Assembly: GCA_963705545.1 (NCBI GenBank) | Contig: CAVPJX010000001.1 | Span: 1,612,001-1,676,000, forward strand | Origin: DATBLY01 sp963705545 | GTDB taxonomy: Bacteria > Actinomycetota > UBA4738 > HRBIN12 | Length of the DNA: 64,000 nt | Direction of reading: 5' to 3' | Part shown: in pieces, positions 43,763 to 51,500 of the stretch | Position numbering within the stretch: the stretch's first letter is position 1 | Layout: every line of letters starts with the position of its first letter | Notes under the pieces: model-generated | The model's input: the letters and a program-made list of their open reading frames with translations, nothing else | What the model was told of the DNA's origin: nothing | Database searches by the model: none | Translations under genes and position numbers: made by a program

Positions 43763-44350
43763 GTGAACGAGCTCGCGGGCCTGGTGGCGTTCGCGTTCGC
43801 CGGCTCGGTCTCACCCGGGCCGAACAACGCGATCCTGTGGGCGTCGGGCCTCACGTTCGGCTTCCGGCGTTGCCTGCCCCACGTCCTGGGGACCGCGATC
43901 GGGATCGGCGCCCTGGCCGTCGGCGTCGCGGCGGGCATCGGCGCGTTGTTCGAGGCCGTCCCCTCGGCGGAGCTCCTCCTGAAGCTCGCCGGGTCCGCGT
44001 ACCTGCTGTACGTCGCCTACCGGGTCCTGGGCGGCGGCGGGGTCGGGCGAACCGAGGTCGCGCGGCCGTTCACGCTGCGGCAGGCGATCGGCTTCCAGTG
44101 CGTGAACCCGAAGGCGTGGATCTTCGCCGTGGCGGCGGTGGGCACCTTCCTGCCCCAACGCGTCTCCGTGGTGGGGGCGACCGTGGCGCTCACGGTCGTC
44201 CTGATGGTCGTGGTCGTCGCCGCGTCGTCGGTCTGGGCGATCGGCGGCGCGGCGCTCGGCCGCGTCGTGGACGACGACCGGTCCAGCCGGATCGTCGGCA
44301 TCGTCCTCGCGGCCCTGCTCGTCGGTTCGGTCGCGTTGATCTGGATCTAG
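43763..44350 (+). CDS. LysE-family amino-acid exporter
   Basis: A 195-residue membrane protein with six hydrophobic helices. The hallmark N-terminus is VAFAFAGSVSPGPNNAILWASGLTFGFRRCLPHVLGTAIG, and the second conserved region is FTLRQAIGFQCVNPKAWIFAVAAVGTF. Such proteins export basic amino acids or homoserine lactones. It begins at GTG 43763; no good Shine-Dalgarno is present. It is divergent from an AraC regulator, a common pairing in which the regulator senses the exported amino acid. Confidence 0.9.
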   Translation: MNELAGLVAFAFAGSVSPGPNNAILWASGLTFGFRRCLPHVLGTAIGIGALAVGVAAGIGALFEAVPSAELLLKLAGSAYLLYVAYRVLGGGGVGRTEVARPFTLRQAIGFQCVNPKAWIFAVAAVGTFLPQRVSVVGATVALTVVLMVVVVAASSVWAIGGAALGRVVDDDRSSRIVGIVLAALLVGSVALIWI

Positions 44351-44504
44351 CCGTCGCGTGGGCGGGGTCGCGCCAGATCCACTTCCCGCTCACCGGCAAG
44401 TGCGACGTCCACGCGCATCCCGCGAGGCTCGAACAGACGGTGAGTCGCGGGCGAGCTAGCTGGGGCCGGCCGCGGTGGCCGGTCCATCGGACTAGCCTCA
44501 CGCC

Positions 44505-45386
44505 GTGGACCTCGAGACGCTCGCGCTCGGAGACGGCCGGTCCATGGAGTACCGCGTGTCCGGGCGGCACGATGCCTCAGCGTGGCTCGTCTTCCACGTC
44601 GGCATGCCGAGCGCCGCGACCCTCTTCTCGAGCGTGACGTCCCTGGCCGAACGGCACGGGATCCGAACCGTGTCCTACTCGCGCGGCGGATACGGGGGTT
44701 CCACACGGGTCCCCGATCGCTCGGTGGCACAGGAGGCGCGCGACACGGCCGCGCTCGCGGATCACCTGGGGGCGCCGAGGTTCTACGTCGCAGGCTGGTC
44801 CGGCGGTGGTGCGGCGGCGCTCGCGTGCGCGGCCCTGCTGCCGGACCGGGTCAGGTCGTGCGTCGTCCTCGCGGGCGGCTCGCCGCCCGAGGAGGTCGGG
44901 CTCGAGTGGTTCGGGTGGCACCGCGAGGAGTACGCCGAGGAGCTCCGGACCTTCGCGACGGGATCGCCCGAGCCGTACCGTCCGGCGTACGAGGAGGCCG
45001 CGATCCCGCTCGCGGCCCTGCCGCCCGAGGAGCTGGCCGCCACGCCGGATCTCCCCGACGTGGACCGCAACGCGTTCGCTCGACGGCCGGACCTGGGTGA
45101 GGAGATCGCGGATTCGTTCCGACGGGCGCTGGCCGGAGGGGTCGACGGCTGGATCGACGACGCCGTCGCGTCGGCCCGGCCCTGGGGGTTCCGGGTGCGC
45201 GACATCCACGTCCCGGTCACGATCCGCCACGGCGAGCTCGACACCTTCGTCAACGTCGCGCACGCCCGGTGGCTCGCCGAGAACATCCCCGACGCGACGG
45301 CGCAGATCCTGCCGGACCATGGACACATCTCGATCGCCGAGCCGTTCGACCCGACGATGGATGCCCTCCTCGAGGGCGCGAAGTAG
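44505..45386 (+). CDS. Alpha/beta-hydrolase-fold enzyme
   Basis: A 293-residue hydrolase. The nucleophile motif is VAGWSGGGAAALACA (GxSxG, near residue 98), the oxyanion region is FHVGMPS, and the acid and His come late: IRHGELDTFVNVAHARWLAENI and ILPDHGHISIAEP. GTG 44505 has TAGCCT exactly 6 nt upstream. It is followed 30 nt later by another alpha/beta hydrolase with its own leaderless promoter, so the two are separately transcribed. The substrate is unknown. Confidence 0.9.
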   Translation: MDLETLALGDGRSMEYRVSGRHDASAWLVFHVGMPSAATLFSSVTSLAERHGIRTVSYSRGGYGGSTRVPDRSVAQEARDTAALADHLGAPRFYVAGWSGGGAAALACAALLPDRVRSCVVLAGGSPPEEVGLEWFGWHREEYAEELRTFATGSPEPYRPAYEEAAIPLAALPPEELAATPDLPDVDRNAFARRPDLGEEIADSFRRALAGGVDGWIDDAVASARPWGFRVRDIHVPVTIRHGELDTFVNVAHARWLAENIPDATAQILPDHGHISIAEPFDPTMDALLEGAK

Positions 45387-45415
45387 CCGTCAGCGGTACC
45401 CGCTAGGGTCGGGGC

Positions 45416-46129
45416 ATGACGAACGCACCGATCATCTTGGTCCCTGGATACTGGCTCGGCGCGTGGGCGTGGGACGAGGTCGCCGCCGCGTTGCGCGCCG
45501 ACGGCCATGACGTCACCGCGCTGACGCTCCCCGGTCTCGAGTCGGTCGACGCCGACCGCTCGAACATCACGGCGTCCGACCACGTCGAAGCGATCACGGA
45601 CGCCGTCGAGGCGGCCGGAACGCCCGTCGTCCTCGCCGTCCACAGCGGCTCGGGGTTCCCGGGCTATGCCGCGAGCGACCGCGTCGCCGAACGGATCGCG
45701 GCCATGGTCTATGTCGACACCGGACCCGGCGTCGGCGCGATGAACGCCGAGTTCCAGGGCGACGAGCTGCCCATGCCCGCGCCGGAGGAGCTAGCGGAGA
45801 ACGAGAACCTGGACGGGCTCAGCGAAGAGCAGCTCCAGACGTTCCGCGATCGCGCCGTGCCCGAGCCGGGCGGCGTGCTCCGCGAGGCGATCGAGTTGGC
45901 GAACGATGCCCGTCTCGACCTGCCGACCACGGTGATCTGCACGGGCTACACCTCCGACGAGTACAAGGACGCCGTGAAGGCGGGCTACGACTTCGTCGTG
46001 GGCCTCAGGGATCTCCGGAACGTCACGTACGTCGACCTGCCGACGAGCCACTGGCCGATGTGGTCGCGTCCGAAGGAGCTCGCACAGATCATCGGCGACA
46101 TCGCCGGCTCGCATCCCACCGCGTCCTAG
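45416..46129 (+). CDS. Alpha/beta-hydrolase (esterase/EstC-like)
   Basis: A 237-residue hydrolase: IILVPGYWLGAWAWDEVAAALRADGHDVTALTLPGL, then VVLAVHSGSGFPGYAAS with the nucleophile Ser in HSGSG, and the C-terminal His in LPTSHWPMWSRP. This matches small esterase/methylketone-synthase-like hydrolases. ATG 45416 has TAGGGT exactly 6 nt upstream. It is not related in length or start to the previous hydrolase. The substrate is unknown. Confidence 0.9.
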   Translation: MTNAPIILVPGYWLGAWAWDEVAAALRADGHDVTALTLPGLESVDADRSNITASDHVEAITDAVEAAGTPVVLAVHSGSGFPGYAASDRVAERIAAMVYVDTGPGVGAMNAEFQGDELPMPAPEELAENENLDGLSEEQLQTFRDRAVPEPGGVLREAIELANDARLDLPTTVICTGYTSDEYKDAVKAGYDFVVGLRDLRNVTYVDLPTSHWPMWSRPKELAQIIGDIAGSHPTAS

Positions 46130-46166
46130 GGGTACGGTTCCCGGGCCGACGGAGGGGAGGGGCTCG

Positions 46167-47039
46167 GTGCGCAAGCGTTCGTTCGCGTTCGTCGTCGCGA
46201 TGATCACGTTCTCGATGCTGCAGGGCGGCTTCCCCGCGGCGCGCGCCGGCGGGGACACCGCCTGGTACCTCGCGCTCGGCACCTCGCTAGCGGTCGGGTT
46301 CCATCCCGGACACGGCCCGACCGACACGGGCTACGTCGACGACCTGTACCGGATCCTCCAGGAGCGGATCCCGGACCTCGCCCTGAGGAACGTCGGTTGT
46401 CCCGGAGAGACGAGCCGCTCGATGATCAACGGCCGGGACTCGCTCTGCCATCACGCGGCGGGGTCGCAGCTGGACGCGGCCGTCGCCTTCCTGACGGCGC
46501 ATCCGGGACAGGTCGCGTTCATCACGCTCGAGGTCGGCGCGAACGATCTCCTGGGCGCATGCATGCGCGACTCGTGGCGGATCGACCGCGCCTGTGCCAC
46601 GGCGCTCCTTCCACGCCTGCAGAGCCGGCTGACGCGGATCGTCGACGCCCTGCAGGCGGCCGGACCGGACGTGCCCATCGTGGCGATGAACTACTACGAC
46701 CCGCTCCTGGGGTTGTGGGGCCTCGTGCCCGGCGGTCGCGCGCTCGCACGGGCCGACCAGCGGGTCTGGACCGACCTGAACGCCGCGCTCGGGACGGCGT
46801 ACGAAGGGGCGGGGGTCGTCGTCGCCGACGTCGCGGCGACGTTCCGGATCGACGACTTCACGGACACGATCGTGATCCCCGGCCGCGGTCCGCTCCCGGC
46901 GAACGTCGCGCTGACCTGCACCTGGACGTGGTTCTGCACACCCAGGTTCGCCGGCGATCCGCACACGAACGCGGTCGGCTATCGGAAGATCGCGCAGACG
47001 TTCGAGACGGAGCTCGACGCGCTGCTGCCGACCACCTGA
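46167..47039 (+). CDS. Secreted SGNH/GDSL hydrolase
   Basis: A 290-residue exported esterase or lipase. The signal peptide is RKRSFAFVVAMITFSMLQGGFPAARA. The SGNH blocks are visible: LALGTSLAVGF (block I, Ser), NVGCPGETSRSM (block II, Gly), LEVGANDLLGAC (block III, Asn) and GDPHTNAVGYRKIA (block V, Asp-x-x-His type). GTG 46167 follows GGAGGGGAGGGG. Cys pairs are consistent with disulphides outside the cell. It is 3 nt upstream of the next gene. Confidence 0.88.
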   Translation: MRKRSFAFVVAMITFSMLQGGFPAARAGGDTAWYLALGTSLAVGFHPGHGPTDTGYVDDLYRILQERIPDLALRNVGCPGETSRSMINGRDSLCHHAAGSQLDAAVAFLTAHPGQVAFITLEVGANDLLGACMRDSWRIDRACATALLPRLQSRLTRIVDALQAAGPDVPIVAMNYYDPLLGLWGLVPGGRALARADQRVWTDLNAALGTAYEGAGVVVADVAATFRIDDFTDTIVIPGRGPLPANVALTCTWTWFCTPRFAGDPHTNAVGYRKIAQTFETELDALLPTT

Positions 47040-47042
47040 CGG

Positions 47043-47712
47043 ATGAGCGAGCGGATCAGCCCGAAGGACTTCCACGACGCCGAGGGCGTCGAGGACTGGC
47101 GCGTGATCGGCGAGGGCGCCTGCGCGTTCTTCCGGACCGGGTCGTTCGAGGCCGGCGCGCGGCTCGTGCAGGCGATCGCCGCACTGACCGGCCTGGACCC
47201 GCACCATCCCGACGTCGACGTGCGGCACGACGGCGTCACCGTGCGGCTGATCACGTTCGGCCCGGGCTACTACGGGCTGAGCGAGCGCGACGTCGAGCTC
47301 GCGCGCCGGATCTCCGCAGTGGCGCGCGAGCTCGGCATCGCGAGCCGACCCGTCCGGGCTGCAGACGATCCAGGTCGCGATCGACGCGCTGGTCCGCGCC
47401 GACGTGATGCCGTTCTGGCGGGCCGTGTTCGGCTACGACGACCGCGGCGACGGCGACGAGGATCTGATCGACCCCCGCTGGCGCGGGCCGATGCTCTGGT
47501 TCCAGCAGATGGACGAGCCGCGCCCGCAGCGCAACCGGATCCACTTCGACGTGTGGGTCGCGCACGACCAGGCCGAAGCGCGCGTGGCGGCGGCGCTCGC
47601 GGCGGGCGGACAACTGGTGAGCGACTCGAACGCCCCGAGCTGGTGGACCCTCGCGGACGCCGAGGGCAACGAGGTCGACATCTGCACCTGGCAGGGTCCC
47701 CGCGAAGGCTAG
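47043..47712 (+). CDS. Pterin-4a-carbinolamine dehydratase fused to a VOC domain (one frameshift)
   Basis: The N-terminal ~100 residues are a PCD/DCoH domain: LSERDVELARRI with the upstream active-site motif LDPHHPDVDVRHDGVTVRLIT. The C-terminal ~115 residues are a VOC domain: VMPFWRAVFGYDD, PMLWFQQMDEPRPQRNRIHFDVWVAHDQAEAR and WTLADAEGNEVDICTWQG. The two halves lie in different frames, with an indel near 47355 in GACCCGTCCGGG. Downstream in-frame sequence LQTIQVAIDALVRAD joins them well, so the break is probably an error. ATG 47043 is 3 nt after the previous stop. Fusions of this type occur in Actinomycetota; the joint reaction is not established. Confidence 0.82.
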
Positions 47713-47808
47713 GCACGCTCGGCCGTCACGCTCGATCATCCGGCGGCCGTTCCTGAGCGACGTTGCCTCCCGGGAGGATCGGATCGCCCCGGAGGTACGC
47801 TCCCCCTC

Positions 47809-49005
47809 GTGACCTGGTACCCGAGGGAGGAGGTCGCCGAGCGGGCCGGCGTCGAGTCTGGCTACGTGGTGCGGCTCGTGGAGCTGGGCATCCTGGCGCC
47901 GGCGGAACGCGATCGCTTCTCGCCCGGCGACGTGCGCCGCGTGTTGATGGCCCGCTCGCTCGAGGATGCCGGGATCCCCCTCGACGCCGTGGCCGAGGCG
48001 ATCCGGCACGGGGCCCTGTCGCTCGACTTCTTCGACGCGGCCGGCTACGAGCGGTTCGCAGGCCTCTGCGCCGAGACGTTCCAACAGGTGAGTGACCGGA
48101 CCGGGATCCCGCTCGAGCTGTTGACGGTGATCCGCGAGGCGATCGGCATGGCGGAGCCGTCGGCGGACGACCGAGTGCGCGAGGACGAGATGGCGGTGGT
48201 GCCGTTCATCGAGCTCCAGATCGCCGAGGGGTTCCGGCCGGCCGCGATCGAGCGCCTGATCCGCGTCCAGGGCGACAGCACGCGGAGGATCGCGGAGCAG
48301 GAGGCCGCCTGGTGGACCTCCGAGGTGATCGAGCGAGACATGGCCGCCGGCAAGGGCCCCGAGGAGATCGGGAGCGCCGAGCTCACGGATCGGATCGCGC
48401 CGCTGTCCGAGCAGACGGTCGTCGCCCTGTACCACGCACATCAGGCGCGCACCTGGGCCTCGAACATCATCGAGGAATTCGAGGGGCGGATGGCCGCGGC
48501 CGGCATCCACAGCCGGCTCGAGCGGCTCCCGGCGATGTGCTTCCTCGACATCACCGGCTACACCCGCCTGACCCAGGAGCGCGGCGACGACGCGGCGGCG
48601 GAGCTCGCGACGACCGTCGGGCGTCTCGTGCGGCGCAGCTCCGTGCAGCACGGTGGCCGGCCGATCAAGTGGCTCGGCGACGGCGTGATGTTCTACTTCG
48701 ACGACCCCGGCCCGGGCGTGCGGGCCGCCCTCGAGATGGTGGACGGGCTTGCGACGGCCGGGCTTCCGCCGGCCCACGTCGGCCTGCACGCGGGACCGGT
48801 CCTGTTCCAGGAGGGCGACTACTACGGCCAGACCGTGAACCTCAGCGCGCGCATCGCCGACTACGCGCGACCGGGCGAGGTGCTGGTCAGCCGGGAGGTC
48901 GCGGAGGCCTCGCAGGAAGACGGGATCGCGTTCGCGGAGATCGGAGCGGTCGAGCTCAAGGGCGTCGCCGATCCGGTGCACCTGCTCAGGGCGCACGCCA
49001 TCTGA
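47809..49005 (+). CDS. MerR-like HTH fused to a class III nucleotidyl cyclase
   Basis: A 398-residue protein. Residues 1-70 are a MerR-type winged helix (WYPREEVAERAGVESGYVVRLVELGILAPAERDRFSPGDVRRVLMARSLEDAGIPLDAVAEAI). A helical linker follows. The cyclase occupies ~230-395: CFLDITGYTRLTQERG (metal Asp), GGRPIKWLGDGVMFYFDD (Lys and second Asp), and YYGQTVNLSARIADYARPGEVLVSREV. The Lys-x-x-Gly-Asp pattern predicts adenylate cyclase activity. GTG 47809 has TACGCT 7 nt upstream. The HTH may bind a ligand or DNA, or may be a structural input domain. Confidence 0.88.
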   Translation: MTWYPREEVAERAGVESGYVVRLVELGILAPAERDRFSPGDVRRVLMARSLEDAGIPLDAVAEAIRHGALSLDFFDAAGYERFAGLCAETFQQVSDRTGIPLELLTVIREAIGMAEPSADDRVREDEMAVVPFIELQIAEGFRPAAIERLIRVQGDSTRRIAEQEAAWWTSEVIERDMAAGKGPEEIGSAELTDRIAPLSEQTVVALYHAHQARTWASNIIEEFEGRMAAAGIHSRLERLPAMCFLDITGYTRLTQERGDDAAAELATTVGRLVRRSSVQHGGRPIKWLGDGVMFYFDDPGPGVRAALEMVDGLATAGLPPAHVGLHAGPVLFQEGDYYGQTVNLSARIADYARPGEVLVSREVAEASQEDGIAFAEIGAVELKGVADPVHLLRAHAI

Positions 49006-49019
49006 AGGAGGAACACGAC

Positions 49020-49460
49020 ATGCCCCTCACCGGCGACTACGAACCGAGCCCGTCCGACTGGTCGCGCAAGCAGACCGAGCTGTACGAGGCGACGAACGGC
49101 GAGCAGGGCGGCGACCTGCGCGGCCGGCCCGTGATCGTGCTGACCTCGGTCGGCGCGAAGACCGGGAAGCTCCGCAAGACCGCGCTGATGCGCGTCGAGC
49201 ACGGCGGCACCTACGCGGTGGTCGCGTCGCTCGGCGGCGCGCCCCAGCATCCGGTCTGGTACCACAACCTCAAGGCGAGCCCGCACGTCGAGCTGCAGGA
49301 CGGCTCGACGAAACGCGACTACACGGCGCGCGAGGTCTTCGGCGACGAGAAGGCCGTTTGGTGGGAACGCGCGGTCGAGACGTGGCCCGACTACGCGAAG
49401 TACCAGACCAAGACCGACCGCGTGATCCCGGTGTTCGTCCTGGAGCCGATGACGGAGTGA
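49020..49460 (+). CDS. Deazaflavin (F420)-dependent nitroreductase-family protein
   Basis: A 146-residue split-barrel protein of the Ddn/DUF385 family: RPVIVLTSVGAKTGKLRKTALMRVEHGGTYAVVASLGGAPQHPVWYHNLKASPHVELQDG. The GAKTGKLRKTAL segment is the typical F420 phosphate-contacting motif. ATG 49020 follows AAGGAGGA. It lies 14 nt after the cyclase stop and overlaps the next gene's start by 4 nt (GTGA). It probably reduces small organic molecules with F420H2. Confidence 0.91.
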   Translation: MPLTGDYEPSPSDWSRKQTELYEATNGEQGGDLRGRPVIVLTSVGAKTGKLRKTALMRVEHGGTYAVVASLGGAPQHPVWYHNLKASPHVELQDGSTKRDYTAREVFGDEKAVWWERAVETWPDYAKYQTKTDRVIPVFVLEPMTE

Positions 49461-50170
49461 CCGGCGACGTGAGTGACGTCCACGTGATCCCGTTCCTCGT
49501 GTCCGAGCTGCGTCTGCCGCCCGACGAGCAGGAGCTCCTGCAACGCGAGTGGTGGCCGTCCTACGCGCACGCCGTCGTGCATCGAGACGGGATCTTCCTG
49601 TTCGACAACGGGGCCGGGTTCGGCAACGCCGAGGTCGAGTCGACGTTCACGCCGCGCGTGACGGCGATCGAGGACGCGCTCGCCGCGCACGGGATCTCGC
49701 TCGGCGACGTCACCGGCGCGGCGAACTGCCACCTGCACTTCGACCACAGCGGCCAGAACGTCCGGATCCCGGCGGGCGTGCCGATCTTCGTCCAGCGGGC
49801 CGAGTGGTCGAAGGTCCACGAGCCCGACTACACGGTCCCCGAGTGGATCGACGTGCCGGGCCTGACGTACGAGGTCCTGGACGGCGAGATCGAGGTCGCG
49901 CCGGGACTTCGGCTGATCCCGACGCCGGGACACACGGCGGGCCATCAGTCGCTCGTGCTGGACGCCGCGGACGGGTCGGTCGTGCTGGCGGGTCAGGCGG
50001 TGCAATCTCGTGCCGAGTGGGAGGGCGCGACGGAGCCGTCGGCGTCCGGCGCCTCGGCCGCGAAGGACCCGGGCTATCCGGGCTCGGTCGAGCGCCTGCG
50101 TGCGTTCGACCCCGTGCGCGTGCACTTCGCGCACGACCCGGCCGTCTGGGAACGTCCGGCGGCCGGCTGA
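49457..50170 (+). CDS. Metallo-beta-lactamase-fold hydrolase
   Basis: A 237-residue MBL-fold hydrolase. The metal motif is NCHLHFDHSGQN (HxHxDH, near residue 94); GHTAGHQSLV carries the next His. GTG 49457 overlaps the F420 gene stop by 4 nt. The segment FLVSELRLPPDEQELLQREWWPSY at the start resembles lactonase-type MBL proteins. It is co-transcribed with the cyclase and F420 genes. The substrate is unknown. Confidence 0.88.
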   Translation: MTGDVSDVHVIPFLVSELRLPPDEQELLQREWWPSYAHAVVHRDGIFLFDNGAGFGNAEVESTFTPRVTAIEDALAAHGISLGDVTGAANCHLHFDHSGQNVRIPAGVPIFVQRAEWSKVHEPDYTVPEWIDVPGLTYEVLDGEIEVAPGLRLIPTPGHTAGHQSLVLDAADGSVVLAGQAVQSRAEWEGATEPSASGASAAKDPGYPGSVERLRAFDPVRVHFAHDPAVWERPAAG

Positions 50171-50174
50171 CGCT

Positions 50175-51182
50175 CTAGTCAGGTTGGGTTCCGTCGCCGG
50201 GCGACCCGTCGTCGGGCGGCGCGACGGTGATCACGACGTTGCCGATCTTCCGTCCCGTCTCGACGTATCGGTACGCCTCGACGATCCGATCCAGCGGGTA
50301 GTGGCGGTCGATGACGGGCTTGAAGGCTCCGGACCCGAGCATCGCCTGGAAGCGCTCCACCTCCGGCTTCCGGTACTTCGGCGGGATGGGGAACATCACC
50401 CGCTTCCCGCCGAGGAGCGGCGTGACGAGCGCGAGGATCGGGTTCTGGGCGAACGGACCCAGGTCGGACGACAGGTAGATCCCGCCCGGTCGCAGGAGCG
50501 GCTTGCACCGGCCGAACGTGCTCTTCCCGACGGCGTCGAGCACCACGTCGTACGTCTGCGCATCTTCCGTGAAGTCCTCGGTCGTCCGGTCGATGATCCG
50601 CTCCGCGCCGAGGGCCTTCACCAGGTCGGCGTGTTCGCCTTCGCAGACCGCGGTCACGACCGCGCCCAGATCGCGCAGGAGCTGGACCGCCGCCGAGCCG
50701 ATCGCCCCGGTCGCGCCGTTCACGAGCACCCGGTCGCCGCCGCCGATCTTCGCCTTCGTGATCACCGACAGGGCGTAGTGCGAGCCCTCGGTGGCGGCGG
50801 CCGCCTCGTCGAACGTGACGTTCGCCGGGATCGACGCGAGCGGCCCGTCCTCGGGCATCGCGAGGTACTCGGCGTGGCCGCCGAACCGGAACTCGCTGAA
50901 CCCGAACACGCGGTCGCCGACCGCGAACGCCGTCACGCCGGCGCCGATCGCCTCGACCACCCCGGCGAACTCGCACCCGAGGATCGTCGCCTTCGGCCGC
51001 CGGAGCCCGCTGAAGAACCGGACGAACCAAGGCTTCGCCGCACGGAAGCCGCAATCGGTGCGGTTCACCGTCGTCGCGTGGACGCGGACGAGGACGTCGG
51101 CGTCCGAGATCGTCGGGGGGTCGACGTCCACGACGCGCACGACATCCGGCGGCCCGTAGCGCGTATGGACGGCGGCCTTCAT
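50175..51182 (-). CDS. MDR-family NAD(P)-dependent oxidoreductase (quinone-reductase-like)
   Basis: A 335-residue medium-chain dehydrogenase/reductase without the catalytic-zinc Cys/His of alcohol dehydrogenases. The N-terminus MKAAVHTRYGPPDVVRVVDVDPP is typical. The Rossmann fold shows VLVNGATGAIGSAAVQLLRDLGAVVTAVC (near residue 145) and LGAERIIDRTTEDF. A conserved TVNRTDCGFRA segment and GCEFAGVVEAIG support the quinone-oxidoreductase group. It is convergent with the MBL gene; a 5-bp inverted repeat (50167-50182) lies between the stops. Confidence 0.9.
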   Translation of the reverse strand: MKAAVHTRYGPPDVVRVVDVDPPTISDADVLVRVHATTVNRTDCGFRAAKPWFVRFFSGLRRPKATILGCEFAGVVEAIGAGVTAFAVGDRVFGFSEFRFGGHAEYLAMPEDGPLASIPANVTFDEAAAATEGSHYALSVITKAKIGGGDRVLVNGATGAIGSAAVQLLRDLGAVVTAVCEGEHADLVKALGAERIIDRTTEDFTEDAQTYDVVLDAVGKSTFGRCKPLLRPGGIYLSSDLGPFAQNPILALVTPLLGGKRVMFPIPPKYRKPEVERFQAMLGSGAFKPVIDRHYPLDRIVEAYRYVETGRKIGNVVITVAPPDDGSPGDGTQPD

Positions 51183-51500
51183 GCGTCGGGATCCGCGGAA
51201 GGAGGGGGACCCGAGAAGACCGGGACCGCCCGGAGGTCATCGGAACCCTCGAGACGCAACGGCGGCGGGCCCATGGTCCCGAAGTGTGCCACGTCCCCTA
51301 CTCCCCGCGGATGCGCGGGGTGACGGAACGGACAGCGGTCGGCGCGCCCGGCCCGCCGCCCGGCCGAGACGCGTACGCCCTCACGCCGACGCAGGTGAAC
51401 AACAGCGTCACGAGGTCGTCCGGCTCGTCCAACAGCGCGGGGACCTCCGAATCGAGGAACGTCATCCCCGACGCCGTCGCTCCCGGTGCATACGCCGCAC
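51183..51500. other. Spacer between the cyclase-AAA gene and the MDR gene, with a GC-rich hairpin
   Basis: This ~320-bp stretch has no convincing gene. A minus-strand frame at 51298-51465 (MTFLDSEVPALLDEPDDLVTLLFTCVGV at its start) is possible but not supported. The plus-strand text CCCCGCG-GATG-CGCGGGG (51303-51320) is a 7-bp perfect stem that could terminate transcription from the large cyclase gene, which ends at 51501; there is no T-tract. Confidence 0.45.

Noticed and set aside
51298..51465. 55-codon frame (MTFLDSEVPALLDEPDDLV...) before the MDR gene
   Set aside because: Plausible composition at the start, but no RBS, no leaderless hexamer and an Arg/Gly/Pro tail; not enough to call a gene.
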